This document shows, piece by piece, positions 34,008-44,641 of a DNA stretch of 64,000 nucleotides. Below the pieces are notes generated by a model. The model did no database searches and was not told where the DNA came from. It saw only the letters and a list, made by a program, of their open reading frames with translations. This stretch comes from Zea mays. Its lineage: Eukaryota > Streptophyta > Magnoliopsida > Poales > Poaceae. The DNA lies in NCBI RefSeq assembly GCF_902167145.1, contig NC_050104.1, positions 7,648,001 to 7,712,000 on the forward strand. The letters run 5' to 3'. A program made the position numbers and the translations under genes. Within the stretch, counting starts at the first letter, position 1; each line of letters opens with the position of its first letter.

Positions 34008-35417
34008 CACTACCGGAATTTGGCTCTTTGCCGAGTGTCATATTCTTTGCCGAGTGTTTTATTCTGGGCACTCGGCAAAGAGCTTCTTTGCCGAGTGTCT
34101 TTTTTTGACACTCGGCAAAAGGCTCTTTGCCGAGTGTCACAAATACAACACTCGGCAAAGAGCTCTTTGCCGAGTGTTTTTTCTCCAACACTAGGCAAAG
34201 ACAATTTAAAAATCACATTTTAAAGTAGTAAATTAATTCAAATGGAAAAGTTTTCAACTACAAATTTGTATAACTCATCATGATGTACAATTTATATATT
34301 GAACATTTCTTCATATGACAAAATAAAAATAAATTTGTTCATAAAACCTATCTCTCTCTCGTAGTTTATGAAACTACGAGAGAGACGTATAGAATTTGTG
34401 CATATTGTTAGAATCATCATCTGAGATAAATAAATGACCAAACAACCAAAATAAACTTTGTAGATCTTAAGAAGTTATAGAAGTTTATAGTTGACAACTT
34501 TTTTATTTGAAGTCATATTGTCAACGAAAACTACGTCTGAATTTTAAAAATTTAAAATTTGAATTTTGAAAACGACTTCGAAAGAAAAAACCACCAACAT
34601 GAAAGTTGCAGGTATTGAAGAGGTATGAAACTTTGTAGTTGACAATGTTTTAGTTTGAAATCATCTTGTTATGCAAAACTATGTTTGAATTTTTCAAACT
34701 GTCTCGGATGGAAAAACCACCAAAATAAAAGTTGTAGGCCTTGAAATGTAATGAAACTTTGTAGTTGACAATTTTTTGATTTGAAATCATCTTATCATTA
34801 AAAATTTCGTGTGAAGTTTTCAAATTTAAAATTCAAATTTTGTAACGGTCTCGGATGTAGAAACTATTAAAATAAAACTTGTAGATCTCAAAAAGTTATG
34901 CAACTTTATAGTTGGTCACATTTTCAAATGAACTAATTAAGTGCCTTAAATAATCAAATTACTCTCGATTTGTTATAGTATATGGGGAATGAAAACGTAA
35001 TGTAAACATAATTGGTATAGTAATGTAGTGGTATATGAGGGTATGCGCGAGAGAGACGTTGCGAGTTCGAATCTCACCATTTACAAAACATATAAGTTTG
35101 ATTCAAAATAATAGTGAAAAATGATAGGGCAACAGGTAAGGTAATAAGAAAGTGTTGGAGAGTTGTTCCTAGAATTTAAAAAATGTTTTGCTGTTTTTTT
35201 AATTTTTTTGATTCTTAATTTGCCGAGTGTTTTTTTGACACTCGACAAAGTCTTTGCCGAGTGTCCGAAAAAAGCACTCGGCAAATAACCCTTTGCCGAT
35301 GAAATATTTGCCGAGTGTTCTTTGCCGAGTGTTACACTCGGCAAAGCCTTTGCCGAGTGTAAAATAGCCTTTGCCGAGTGTCTTAGACACTCGGCAAAGA
35401 ACGCGATTCCGGTAGTG
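34008..35417 (+). mobile_element. Non-autonomous CACTA transposon
   Basis: The ends CACTACCGGAATTTGGCTC and GATTCCGGTAGTG form CACTA-type terminal inverted repeats flanked by the 3-bp duplication AGA (34005-34007, 35418-35420). The subterminal regions (34020-34200 and 35220-35400) carry many direct and inverted copies of CTTTGCCGAGTGT. The 1.4-kb element has no transposase gene. The centre contains three imperfect ~100-bp units with CTTTGTAGTTGACAA-like phrases near 34480-34790. Confidence 0.97.
35015..35086 (+). repeat. tRNA-like sequence inside the CACTA element
   Basis: TAGTGGTATATGAGGG resembles a pol III A box and GAGTTCGAATC a B box, about 37 bp apart. This could be a decayed tRNA or SINE head. 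I do not call a functional tRNA: the stems are not convincing by eye. Confidence 0.3.
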
Positions 35418-35555
35418 AGAGGATATCTGCTTGGACATCTCTTCCACCAGGTACCTCGAAAACTTCAATTACATTATAAAAAAAACCCTTTTAAACTTGC
35501 ATTTTCTTCCTTTAGTTGTCTAACCATCTTAACTCTATGGTTCTGGTATGCTCAG

Positions 35556-35735
35556 ATAATGGTGAAAATGGTGAATTCATTCAAATATTACACTACCAGA
35601 ATGGTGAGAAATATAAATCCCACTACGACTACTTTTATGACAAAAATAATCAAGCCACGGGTGGCCATCGCATTGCCACGGTTGATGTACCTATCAAATG
35701 TTGAGAAGGTTGGAGAGGCCATCTTTTCCACTGCA
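35556..35735 (+). pseudogene. Prolyl 4-hydroxylase fragment
   Basis: After an AG acceptor the frame reads DNGENGEFIQILHYQNGEKY then SHYDYFYDKNNQATGGHRIAT, and in a shifted frame LMYLSNVEKVGEAIFSTA. This is the 2-oxoglutarate/Fe(II) domain of plant P4H, including the iron-binding HxD (HYDYF region). One frameshift near 35670 breaks it. It is the last piece of cargo before the Helitron 3' end. Confidence 0.82.
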
Positions 35736-36231
35736 TAGGTTATTACTTGTCCTTCTTGATTACTCTCTTAAGAATGCAAGTTGTAATGACTTCAACAATC
35801 CATAGGGGAAGCTATTTGCATCCTAGCCGTTGTACACATTGTATGTTTTTTTACGGTGCACTTACAACCGTCCTTAATTATTTCGCTAACTATGTCCCTA
35901 CTTCTTTTCATGTTTTTCCTTTGAATGTACCATTGAACAAAAAACAAACAAACATAAGGACATTAACATTTTGCCGAAAATTTTGTAGGCAGTCGCAACG
36001 CACGGGCACTATACTAGTTAACAATTATTTCAATAGTCAAACAAAAGCAAAAATCTAATTTAGTATGATACAAAGATAAACTATAAGAGCAATAATTTAC
36101 TCGGACTTGATCGTTAAAGAGTGTTGCATGTGAAATATAGAAGTGTAGAAACTGAAATATAGAAGTGTAAAAAAATTAGTGTAGCAACCTCGTAGTAGTA
36201 CGTGTAGTAGCAAAGCAAAGGAACATCACGC

Positions 36232-38913
36232 CTAATCAAACAGCTTAATTCCCACCCCTTCATCTTCGCAAGCCATGACGTGCTGGGCCAGATCCTCCTT
36301 TGCCACGGCCTTCGCCTGGCACTCCATGCTGGCCGGCCTGTGCGAGCACGGCTCCATGGTCACCATCCGCACGCACGGCGGGTCGGGGACCGTGTGCTGA
36401 CGCGCGGAGTACAGCATCGTCGGGCGGATGCCGGCGAGGCTGCCGCTCATGTACCCGAACGTGGAGGTCCCCGACGTGACCAGCACCTCGGAGAAGCTGA
36501 GCAGGAAGATCCTTAGTGACAAGGTTCCCGGAACGTTGGGAACGAGGAACGGGAACGAGGAACACGGTACGTCTGTTAAAGCAACATGGAACGTTGAGGG
36601 GTATACAGCTGATCCACGTTCATTCGATGCGTGGAACGTGTTCCCAACGATTTAGGAACGCAGTTAGGGAACGATTGTAATGAAACAGGGAACGCAGTTC
36701 TATTTAAATAGGAGGCAGTACGCGGCTCCCTGCCTAATCACTTATTACGCGCTGCATGTCTAATCCCTTCCTCTTCTTACGGGCTCCATGCCTAACCCCT
36801 CGGCTGCGCGACTCCTCCACTGCGCGACTGCTCTTCTCCCACCTGCACGACTGCTCTTCCAGTCTTCCTCTTCCCCACTGCGCGACGCGATTCCTCTTCC
36901 TCTTCCCCACCACGCCGTGTCGCATTTCAGATCCAACTCCTCTTCTCCCCACTGCGCGATTCCCCACTGCACGAACGGTCAGCCGTCAGTCGATTCCTCT
37001 TCCCCAGTTGATTCCCAGCGCGGCGGCGAACGAGCTGGGCGGCGACGGCAGCGTCCCAGCGCGGCGGCCGGACGACAGCAGCGCGGCCGCCGGACGACGC
37101 CCGCATCGTCCCAGCGCGACACATCGTCCAAGCGCGGCGGCCAGACGACGCTTCGTCCCAGCGCGTCCCAGCATCCAAGCGCGGCGGCCGGACGACGGCA
37201 GCGGCGCAGCGCGGCGGCGCGACTTCCTCAAGGTAAGCGTTCCTATCTTCGATAAACGACGTTCCGCGAGCGTTTCTTGGAGTGTTCCCGTTCGTTCCCG
37301 TTCCTCGTTTCGGGACGAAATTCCGGGAACGCGGAACGCGGCATCGTTCCTCGTTCCCTGTCACTAAGGGAAGATCTCCGCGAGCGCCTTCTGGTTGTGC
37401 CCATGTTGTCCGGTCACCTGCACCTTCTCGTGGGTAGGCTGGAACACGCTGACCCTTACGCCGCCCTTGGCAGGGTGCTCGTAATACCGCGACCTGAGCA
37501 TCTCGTAGTAGTCCGGGTACAGAGACGCGATCAAGATGGCCGTGGACGTGGTGTTCCCGGCCGCCGCCGCCGCCTCCGTCGTCGTGAGGTTGTCATCTTC
37601 GGTTTCCGGCAGTATGTGCTCCTGCCGGGAGCACGCAAGGATCTGGCTATACATGTCGTCCGCCGAGATCCTGGCGAAGTACTCGAAGATCCTGATCTGT
37701 ATGCCGATCCTCTGGTCCGCCCGGGCTAGGTACGAGTTGTAGTACCTCGCGACCAAGCCCCACACGGAGTTCGTAGGGTGGAACAGGTAGCGGGAGAGGA
37801 GATGGCACACGCTCTCCATCGCCGGGAAGAGCCGGTGAAGCTCGCCGTGGAACTCCCCCATCGAGTACAGCGACGGCACGAAGTACATGTCGCTGAACAG
37901 CAGCAGCCAGCTCACCTTGGCGAGCGCGAGCTGGTCGTCGCTGCAGTAGAACAGCTTGTCTATATCCTGCTCGTGGCACAGGTTCAGAAACACCCACGGT
38001 GGTACGGACGACTGCACCGTCGGGTCGTTCGCGATCTTCTTGCTGGCGAGGAGGTTCCTGTACGACTGCTCGGGGTTCATCCCGAGGTCGGACAGGTTGG
38101 CGACGGGGAAGTCCGGCGGGAGCACCCACGTGGCGTCCGGGAATGGCTCGCAGAACAGGTCGGTGAAGTCGGCGGGGAAGTGGACGAGCATGACGCGGTC
38201 GGAGAGGAGCGCGTAGAGGAAGGTGCTGACCAGGGACAGCATGCGGTTGCCGAGGCCGTTGTAGGGGAGCCAGACGAGGTAGTTGCACTCCGCACCGCCG
38301 CCGCCTCCGCCGCCGGACCGGATCTGCTCCACGGACTTGGCGTAGAGCGGCGTGCCGGGGCCGCACCTCTTGTGCCGCGCCTCGTAGGCGCGCAGCTTGC
38401 GCAGGAGGTACGGGGACGGCGCGTAAGGTGAGTGCTTGTAGTACTGCGCGGATTCGAACCGGCTCAGGCACGAGCCGCGGTCGAAGCCGCCGCGCACCAG
38501 CAGCCCGCCGAGGAGCTCGTCGGCGCCGACCTTGGTTGCGCCACCGCCGGTCGTTGTCCTGGCATCAGAGGCTTCCAGGGAACCTGCTGCATGGAGAGTT
38601 GCGAGACATGAAAAAAAAGGTGACGTGTGGATGCAAGAGGGACTGACCGACTGAGGGATGATGGCGAAGTACCTCCAGCCATCATGGTCAGCTTGGCGGC
38701 AGCGCTCTCCCAAGCTCGTGACAAGCTCTCCTGCCCGCTGGTAAAGAACACGAGGAAGGGCAGCGTTACCAGGCCGGCGGCGACGAGCACCGCGCCCGTC
38801 TTGCGCCACCTCCTTTCCTTTCCCAACCGCGTGACAGCAGTCGCCGCCGGCCATGCCTCCGCCACCAGATCGCCCAGCTTATGCGAGCTTGCAGTGTCAC
38901 CCATCATCTTCAT
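36232..38913 (-). pseudogene. GT37 galactoside 2-alpha-L-fucosyltransferase gene, split by a hAT-like insertion
   Basis: Exon 1 is 38913-38673 and starts MKMMGDTASS. Intron 38672-38584 (89 bp, GT-AG) follows. Exon 2 is 38583-37369 and, beyond the insertion, 36503-36232. Without the insertion and one duplicated GGAAGATC the frame is open for 575 residues, close to Arabidopsis FUT1. The protein is type II: a membrane anchor at ~38-58 (AVLVAAGLVTLPFLVFF), then a Golgi-lumen catalytic domain with YLVWLPYNGLGNRMLSL, RIGIQIRIFEYF and a C-terminal LVTSGTSTFGYMSG. This family adds fucose to xyloglucan or arabinogalactan in the Golgi; the exact acceptor is unknown here. The insertion's terminal bases supply a TAG stop right after AEIFP, removing the last ~90 residues including the STFGY motif. 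No other break is seen. Confidence 0.92.
36512..37368. mobile_element. hAT-like non-autonomous DNA transposon in the fucosyltransferase gene
   Basis: 857 bp bounded by CTTAGTGACA...TGTCACTAAG inverted ends and the 8-bp duplication GGAAGATC (36504-36511, 37369-37376). An 8-bp duplication indicates the hAT superfamily. Subterminal regions are rich in GGAACG/CGTTCC. The middle has a CpG-rich minisatellite-like stretch (about 37050-37225, phrases like AGCGCGGCGGCCGGACGAC). I see no transposase. Confidence 0.88.
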
Positions 38914-40402
38914 CGCCCCTCTCAGTGTGCACGATCAGGAATTCAGATTACCGTGCCAACGCTTGAATAGTAATGTTTTTTGATTGATCCTCGTATTAGA
39001 CACAGTCACACAGGTACGCGTGAGTTTTGAGGGAAGGATAATAACACGGTGGTCGAGATTTAGTGTCATTGAAGCTATTGTCAACATGCTTGTGACATGA
39101 CAGCGCAATCAAGAGAAAAGATATAGACAGTTTTTATGGGAGATGGTAGAATTTTATAAGATGGAACCATGTATACACGGTTACCTAGTCTAAATCTACT
39201 GTGACAACATTGGAAACAGTGTATCAAAACATAATGTCCTGCCAGACGATAATTTTTTGGACTTTTTAAACGTGAGTAGATGGATAAAAGCAATGACAAC
39301 CCAGAAACTATCAATTGGTTTTCACAACTGTCATCTCATTAAGAAACCCCTTACAGAAACTATAAGTTTCAACGCTATTTTTTGTTGTTGTGGTGTTGTA
39401 ATAAATGTGGATGTAACGACATAACCACTAAGCTGCGTGCGGGCTCCACATATAGAAACCGGATGCTCATCCTAACGCCAAAACAGTAGTTTTTTTGTCG
39501 CGCGTGTGGACCTGATTTCTTGTAGAGGAAATCGTTTCCTCTTCTTTCTCATTAATTTTCTTGCCGTCAAATTGCTTATGTGACGACTAAATTAATACTA
39601 TATAAACTAGATAGCGTGGAGAGTTGCACTGCTCTAATGATCCATCCAGTTTCGGACGCTAGACTAACAATGGCCAATGAGAGATGTTCGTACCATTTTA
39701 CTACCTCAGAGGGAATAAAAGAAGTCGTGCAGTACTTGCGACTCGTGCCACCGCGCCAAAAGTGATTATACAGCAATCGCACTTGTTTTTGGATTTTGAC
39801 TTCATATCAGTTAGTTAGGGTGCTCTGTACGTACGAGGTTGGAGTAACAGGGCCGTAAAGTTGCAGTTTTGGCTCATTTGGGCCTAGAAGTACGAGACTT
39901 GGACTTGATCAACACGTACGAGGTTGGAGTATCAGTTAATACTATCAGGTCGTTGACTTTGAATTATACAATAATGTTGCGATATACTACACATCTGTTC
40001 TCGAATATTTGTTGTCCGCTAGTTTATTTTTTAACTAAACCACGATAAATAAAAAAGAATAGAAGAGTGTAAAGATATGAATGACACCTGCCCTCGCTGA
40101 AAACACTATTGCACTGCACCACTGTTGATTACTTAGAGATATAGCCTTACGATTTTCCCCAATGTAAACGGAAATAAATTATCGAGCATCACATATGATG
40201 TTTTGCTTATATGGCACAAAATTGAAGAAAAAGATAGGATGAACTTGGATATAGCTTAGACTCGATATCTAAGACAAGGAATATATGCTCACTTTCTGGA
40301 TCACTCTCATCGATATAGCAATAACATAATTAATCGTTGATATGGAAAACAGCAATCCGATACAAATGCTTTATTCGAGTTATTTTTATACATCTAATTA
40401 GC
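38914..40402. other. 5' flank of the fucosyltransferase gene
   Basis: Should contain the promoter on the minus strand, but I cannot place a convincing TATA box. A direct repeat ACGTACGAGGTTGGAGTA occurs at about 39829 and 39918. No gene is seen. Confidence 0.5.
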
Positions 40403-40655
40403 GGGTGTTTGTTTAGATTTATAATCTATCCAGATTATATAATCCAATAACTTTTGAACTAATACTTAGACTCTATTTATTTACCCTATAAATTATATAA
40501 TATAGCTTAAATAAGTTGAGAGGTAAACAAACATTATATATTATTAGATGGATTATATAATATAGATATCTAGATTATATACATAAACATATCAATATGT
40601 GCTTATATTGTCTATAAGCTGAATTATATAATCCCGGAAGTAAATAAACATGCCC
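40403..40655. repeat. MITE-like inverted-repeat element
   Basis: GGGTGTTTGTTTA at one end and TAAATAAACATGCCC at the other are imperfect inverted repeats around ~250 bp of AT-rich, self-complementary sequence. No clear target duplication. Confidence 0.4.
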
Positions 40656-40940
40656 TAGGTTTATACCAATAATATGACGACAGTCTTAGATATACTCTCT
40701 GAGATTAGTTAGTTTAACGAAATCTGGAGTCAATGCGTATAGGACATGCCACGACCACGATGCATTCATTGTAGTATGTGTGTAGTAGTCAATTGCTTTT
40801 CCGTATGAAAAGCTTCACCTCGGCCTCCTCGAGGGCAGTCCCGCGGCCCGCCGATGAGGCGATGAGCATTAAAACAATAAAAGACAGCGTTACGATATCT
40901 TGGTTGTACTAAATAAATGTGCATCTCGCTACTTACAAAT

Positions 40941-41028
40941 TACTTCCTCTATTTTTTATTTTGACGTTTCTTAGTATAAAATTAAACTATCAAGCGTCAA
41001 ATAAAAAAAATAAAGATAGTGCATTTTA
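40941..41028. repeat. Possible Stowaway-like MITE remnant
   Basis: TACTTCCTCTATTTTTTATTTTGACG and, inverted, CGTCAAATAAAAAAAAT form a short hairpin resembling degraded Stowaway ends. Confidence 0.3.
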
Positions 41029-41137
41029 AAAAAAAATATTTGGTAGCTCAGCAGCGGCCACCACCAAATGCGAGTCACCCAAACGAAATCATGGATCCCC
41101 GGACACGCCTGAGCGCTCGGACTATGGCGATCTAGCG

Positions 41138-44100
41138 TTGGTCGCCCTCGGCGTCCGCCGGCGCGTCTCGGCTTGGTGTGCCTTCCAGCACGTGGTCATA
41201 GGGGGTCCTCAGGCTGGCTTGGGCTGCTCGGCTTTGGATTTCTCCGACGGTCTTCGTTTTCAGGATTGGATTTTCAGCAAGTTTAATCGCCCGATCAACC
41301 TCCTCCCGGGTAATTTCGACCGCCACGAGTTCTTTTTAGTCATCTCCTTTGGCAGATGCTCCTTGCGATTGTGCTCAGAGTCTGTGGGGCTTCTCCTTCA
41401 ATCTTTCATTGGTGGCGCGACAGACTTATTCAGGGTTTCGCCCCTATCGGATCGGGTCTTTCGTTTCTCGCTTTCTTGCAAGAATGTTGGTTTCACAGTT
41501 TATCGGCTTCGTTCTTACTCCTGCTCCGTGTTCAAAGCGTATCTGCACCTCTGGAATTCTGGCGGTCCAAATTGGATCATTGAATGGCAGTGTTTCTCTG
41601 AGGAAGAATCAAAGTCTTGGAAATTGGTTTCTCATCGCCGTTCTTCGCCGGTTTCGTTCGCTGATATCGTTCGTAAGCCAGATCTATCAGGTGCAAACTT
41701 GGTTCCTTTGGGTCGTCCGGTTAGGCCCGAACGTTCTTTCTCAAGATTAAAGCAGTGACATTCGGTTTTCGATCGGATTTCCTTCCCTCCTTGCTCCGCC
41801 ATTGATCAAGGATGTGCTGATCGTTCGCAATTTCAAAAATATTCAAACTCCAGCATCGGCCGCGTTGCTAGCTCCGGATTTCGGCCATCATTAAGGGCCT
41901 CTCGCGTTCTCCCTTGGCCCCCGCGGAAGTTGATTTGGCGGCCCAAGAAGATTTTGGAACAGTGACCGAGGAATTTTGGGCAGGATTCTGTCCCCAGACT
42001 TAATGGCTCTGCCGACCCAGCGGCGACGGGCCACTGTCATATTTGGGACCTTTCTCTCTCAGGCAAAAATTCACAAATATTTGGTCTTTCGGGGCAGAAA
42101 TGCAAACGGTCTTTTGGCTCTTTCCCCAATAAGTTCGAGAATGCCTCCTGGGTGTATCCCCCAAGATTATGGTTCAGGCCCCCTCTGCTATCGCTTACAG
42201 GTGGGCCTCCTTCTCCGCCCTTTTTTAACAATTTCGGTGAGTTCACTCGGGCGGTTCTTTCGAGTAGCGACTCTTCGCCTTCCACGGAACTTGCACTGTT
42301 CACAAAACCCCATCCCTCTCCGCTGCCGTGGAAGAGTTTGCCGATTTCAAGCTCTCCGCTGAGTGTGGTGCTTCCGCCGCCTTCGTGATTTGCTGCACTC
42401 AGAACTGCTGAAGAAATGACTTTTCATAGAGTTGATCCTGCGCTGTTCCTCCCCCATGGCTTTGTGGCGCAGCAGGTCGATCATCGTGAAATCATGGTAC
42501 GTACTGTGACTCGACCTTAACCCTCCGCACATGAAGATTGGGGCATTGTTCTTGTTCAACCTTTGCCGGAGCATGAGGTTAATTTCCACATCTTTGATGA
42601 TATCATCCGTGAGTATCTTGTGGGGGTCCGGCGTGTTCAAGTTAGGAGCATTCAGCGATCCCATTTGGGACAGGCACTTGTGCGATTCAGGTTCACGTTT
42701 GAAAGGGACAACTTAGTGGCAATGGGTCCGCAGCAAGCCCTGGGCTTTTCTTTTACTGTCATTCAACACAATGAGGGCTGGAACCAGTGTGCCCTAACCT
42801 TTAACCATGAATGCTGGCTCCTTCTTCTTGGTTTTCCTCTGGACTTCTGGACCCACGAACACATCCAAAATGCGGTCAGAGCCTTTGGGAGGGTTCTCAT
42901 GTGGGACCCTGACCCAAATAATGCAACTAGGTTGTTGGTCCGGGCACGAGTGACATCCTTACATGAAGTACCCCAATCCATCATGTTCTCGGTGGCTGAA
43001 GGTTTCCAGGGAGTTTCTTGGACGGTCCAATGTGATATCGTGCAACAATTTCTGCTTGGTGCACAACCTCAAGATGAGGACCCCGTGCCACCTTACCCAC
43101 ATGATGGTCACCAGCTTCCAGTAGAGTTTTTTTGGAATGGGTCAGCCGATGGCCAATTTTCAGTTCGATCTCAACATCCCCTCATGGAAGGAAACAATAT
43201 AGAAGAAGACATTGCCAACAATGATGATGAAGGTTGGGACCCTTGGCCAGTTCAACAGGCGTAGCCCCCTGAGCCAGTGGCCAATGCGAACAATGCAAAC
43301 ATTGCGAACAATGCAGAAGAGCAGTTCAGTTATCAGTTGTCGGGTCTTGAGGACCTTCCTTCTGATGAATCGGTGGGCTACTTTAACGATATCATTATCC
43401 CTCAGGGAGTCCAGTTCCATCAGGAGGAAGCCCCGGTGCCGGCTGAAAAAGTTCTCTCCTTGCCAGCATTCCCTCTCGAAGACATGATTTTGGAGGGAAA
43501 TAACGACCAGGGAGAAGAATACATGCAAATTGAGGATAACATCAATGTGGGCCTCATGCAGCATTTGGAGCAGTCCACCCCTGATCCTGCTTTTGAAGAC
43601 TATATGGCCAGAAAGCGTTTTTCTTCTTGGGCTGATTTATTCCCTGACAATGCTGGCTTTGTTCCTGTTCCAAAAGTATGGGCTGCTTTCTTCATGGGCC
43701 TTCTAATGAGACCGGATTCCTTTGACTAGGCCAGGAAATTTCTGTTGTCAGGAGCTACCTCTGCCTTCGTTGAGCCCAGAATGGACACCATTTCAATCAA
43801 GATTCCCTCCAAGTGTCTGCCCCCTACCAGTCAGGACTCCCATGTTGAGCCACAGTCCCCATCTCCAGCAAAAGCAACTCTCAGGAAAAGGCAGCCTATC
43901 ATGGTCGAAACTGCAGTTAGGAGGAGTGCCAGGCTTCGGGCAAAGGCCAAGGGATTTAAAACCTGCACAGGGATTGGTAAAAAGGAATGTTCATGCTGCG
44001 CACAATGCGCTCCACCCTCCATTCAGCACGATATCATCAAGAAGTTGGGAGTTGAATTTTGTAACGTGGACCCATCTAAACTTAATCCTGATGACCTGAG

Positions 44101-44251
44101 CAGATCCAAGGCCACTGGTATTGCTATTCAGAGGCCAGATGCTCCTCCCAGCAGCAAGGACGATGAGCCCAAGACTTCTGAAGACCAGGCGGAGGACTCC
44201 CCCTATGATGATGACGATGATGCAGAATCTAGTGCCCCTGTGGGGTTGTAA
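41138..44251 (+). pseudogene. LINE ORF1 (nucleic-acid-binding, DUF4283-type), broken
   Basis: Pieces in more than one frame. 41138-41758 has VYRLRSYSCSVFKAYLHLWN and GGPNWIIEW, the usual start of grass LINE ORF1. 42563-43264 has a DUF4283-like fold region (WNQCALTFNHECWLLLLGFP, FWTHEHIQNAVRAFG). 43277-43729 is acidic. 43745-44251 has RRSARLRAKAKGFKTC and CSCCAQC, a basic/Cys motif common at the ORF1 C-terminus. At least three frame breaks separate these, so no full product is possible. 41759-42562 is the most decayed part. Confidence 0.8.
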
Positions 44252-44641
44252 GGCTTTTGCCTCCCCTTTTTGGGCCTTACAGTGTTTTCTGTGCCCTGGT
44301 TGGTGGATCTTTTAGTGGTTTTCCATGTATAGCAACATGATAACTGTTGGTGATGGCGCGCATGTGGCGCTATTTTTGTTTGCCGTAACAAACTCTGAAA
44401 GAGTCGATGACTCTTTGGTTCTCGGCATGGATAATTATGGTGTTTGGAATTTCTGTTATTTGTTATCTTGGCTCCTTTTGGAAACTTCTAGTTTGGCCCC
44501 TTTGAAGATTTATGTCCCCCACTTCATGCTTATATATTGGTTTTCTGGATATTTCTGTTTATGGACAAACTTATTTATGAAGAACTATTGATGTATGCTA
44601 TGCATACCGGGATTTCTTAGTGCGAAGATTATTGTTCATCA

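Larger units (their letters stand above)
27464..36017 (+). mobile_element. Non-autonomous Helitron carrying gene fragments
   Basis: The 5' end TCTCTACTACACC follows an A. The 3' end TCGCAACGCACGGGCAC...CTAG precedes a T, giving the A^T insertion without duplication that Helitrons show. Both ends closely match the maize Helitron consensus as I remember it. The 3' hairpin is weak (TGCC...GGCA). It holds fragments of at least four unrelated plant genes in the + orientation, plus later insertions (28014-29812, 34008-35417). No Rep/helicase gene is present. Without the two later insertions it is about 5.3 kb. Confidence 0.85.

Noticed and set aside
36756..37367. Open frames in the hAT-like element (203, 155 and 150 codons)
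   Set aside because: Low-complexity CpG repeats produce them in several frames at once. No transposase motif is present.
37647..38471. Long frames overlapping the fucosyltransferase in other frames and on the + strand
   Set aside because: They are shadows of a GC-rich coding exon. Only the frame with GT37 motifs and a consistent intron is supported.
40403..40655. Assignment of this inverted-repeat element to a named MITE family
   Set aside because: The ends are imperfect and no target duplication could be found, so only a MITE-like repeat is reported.
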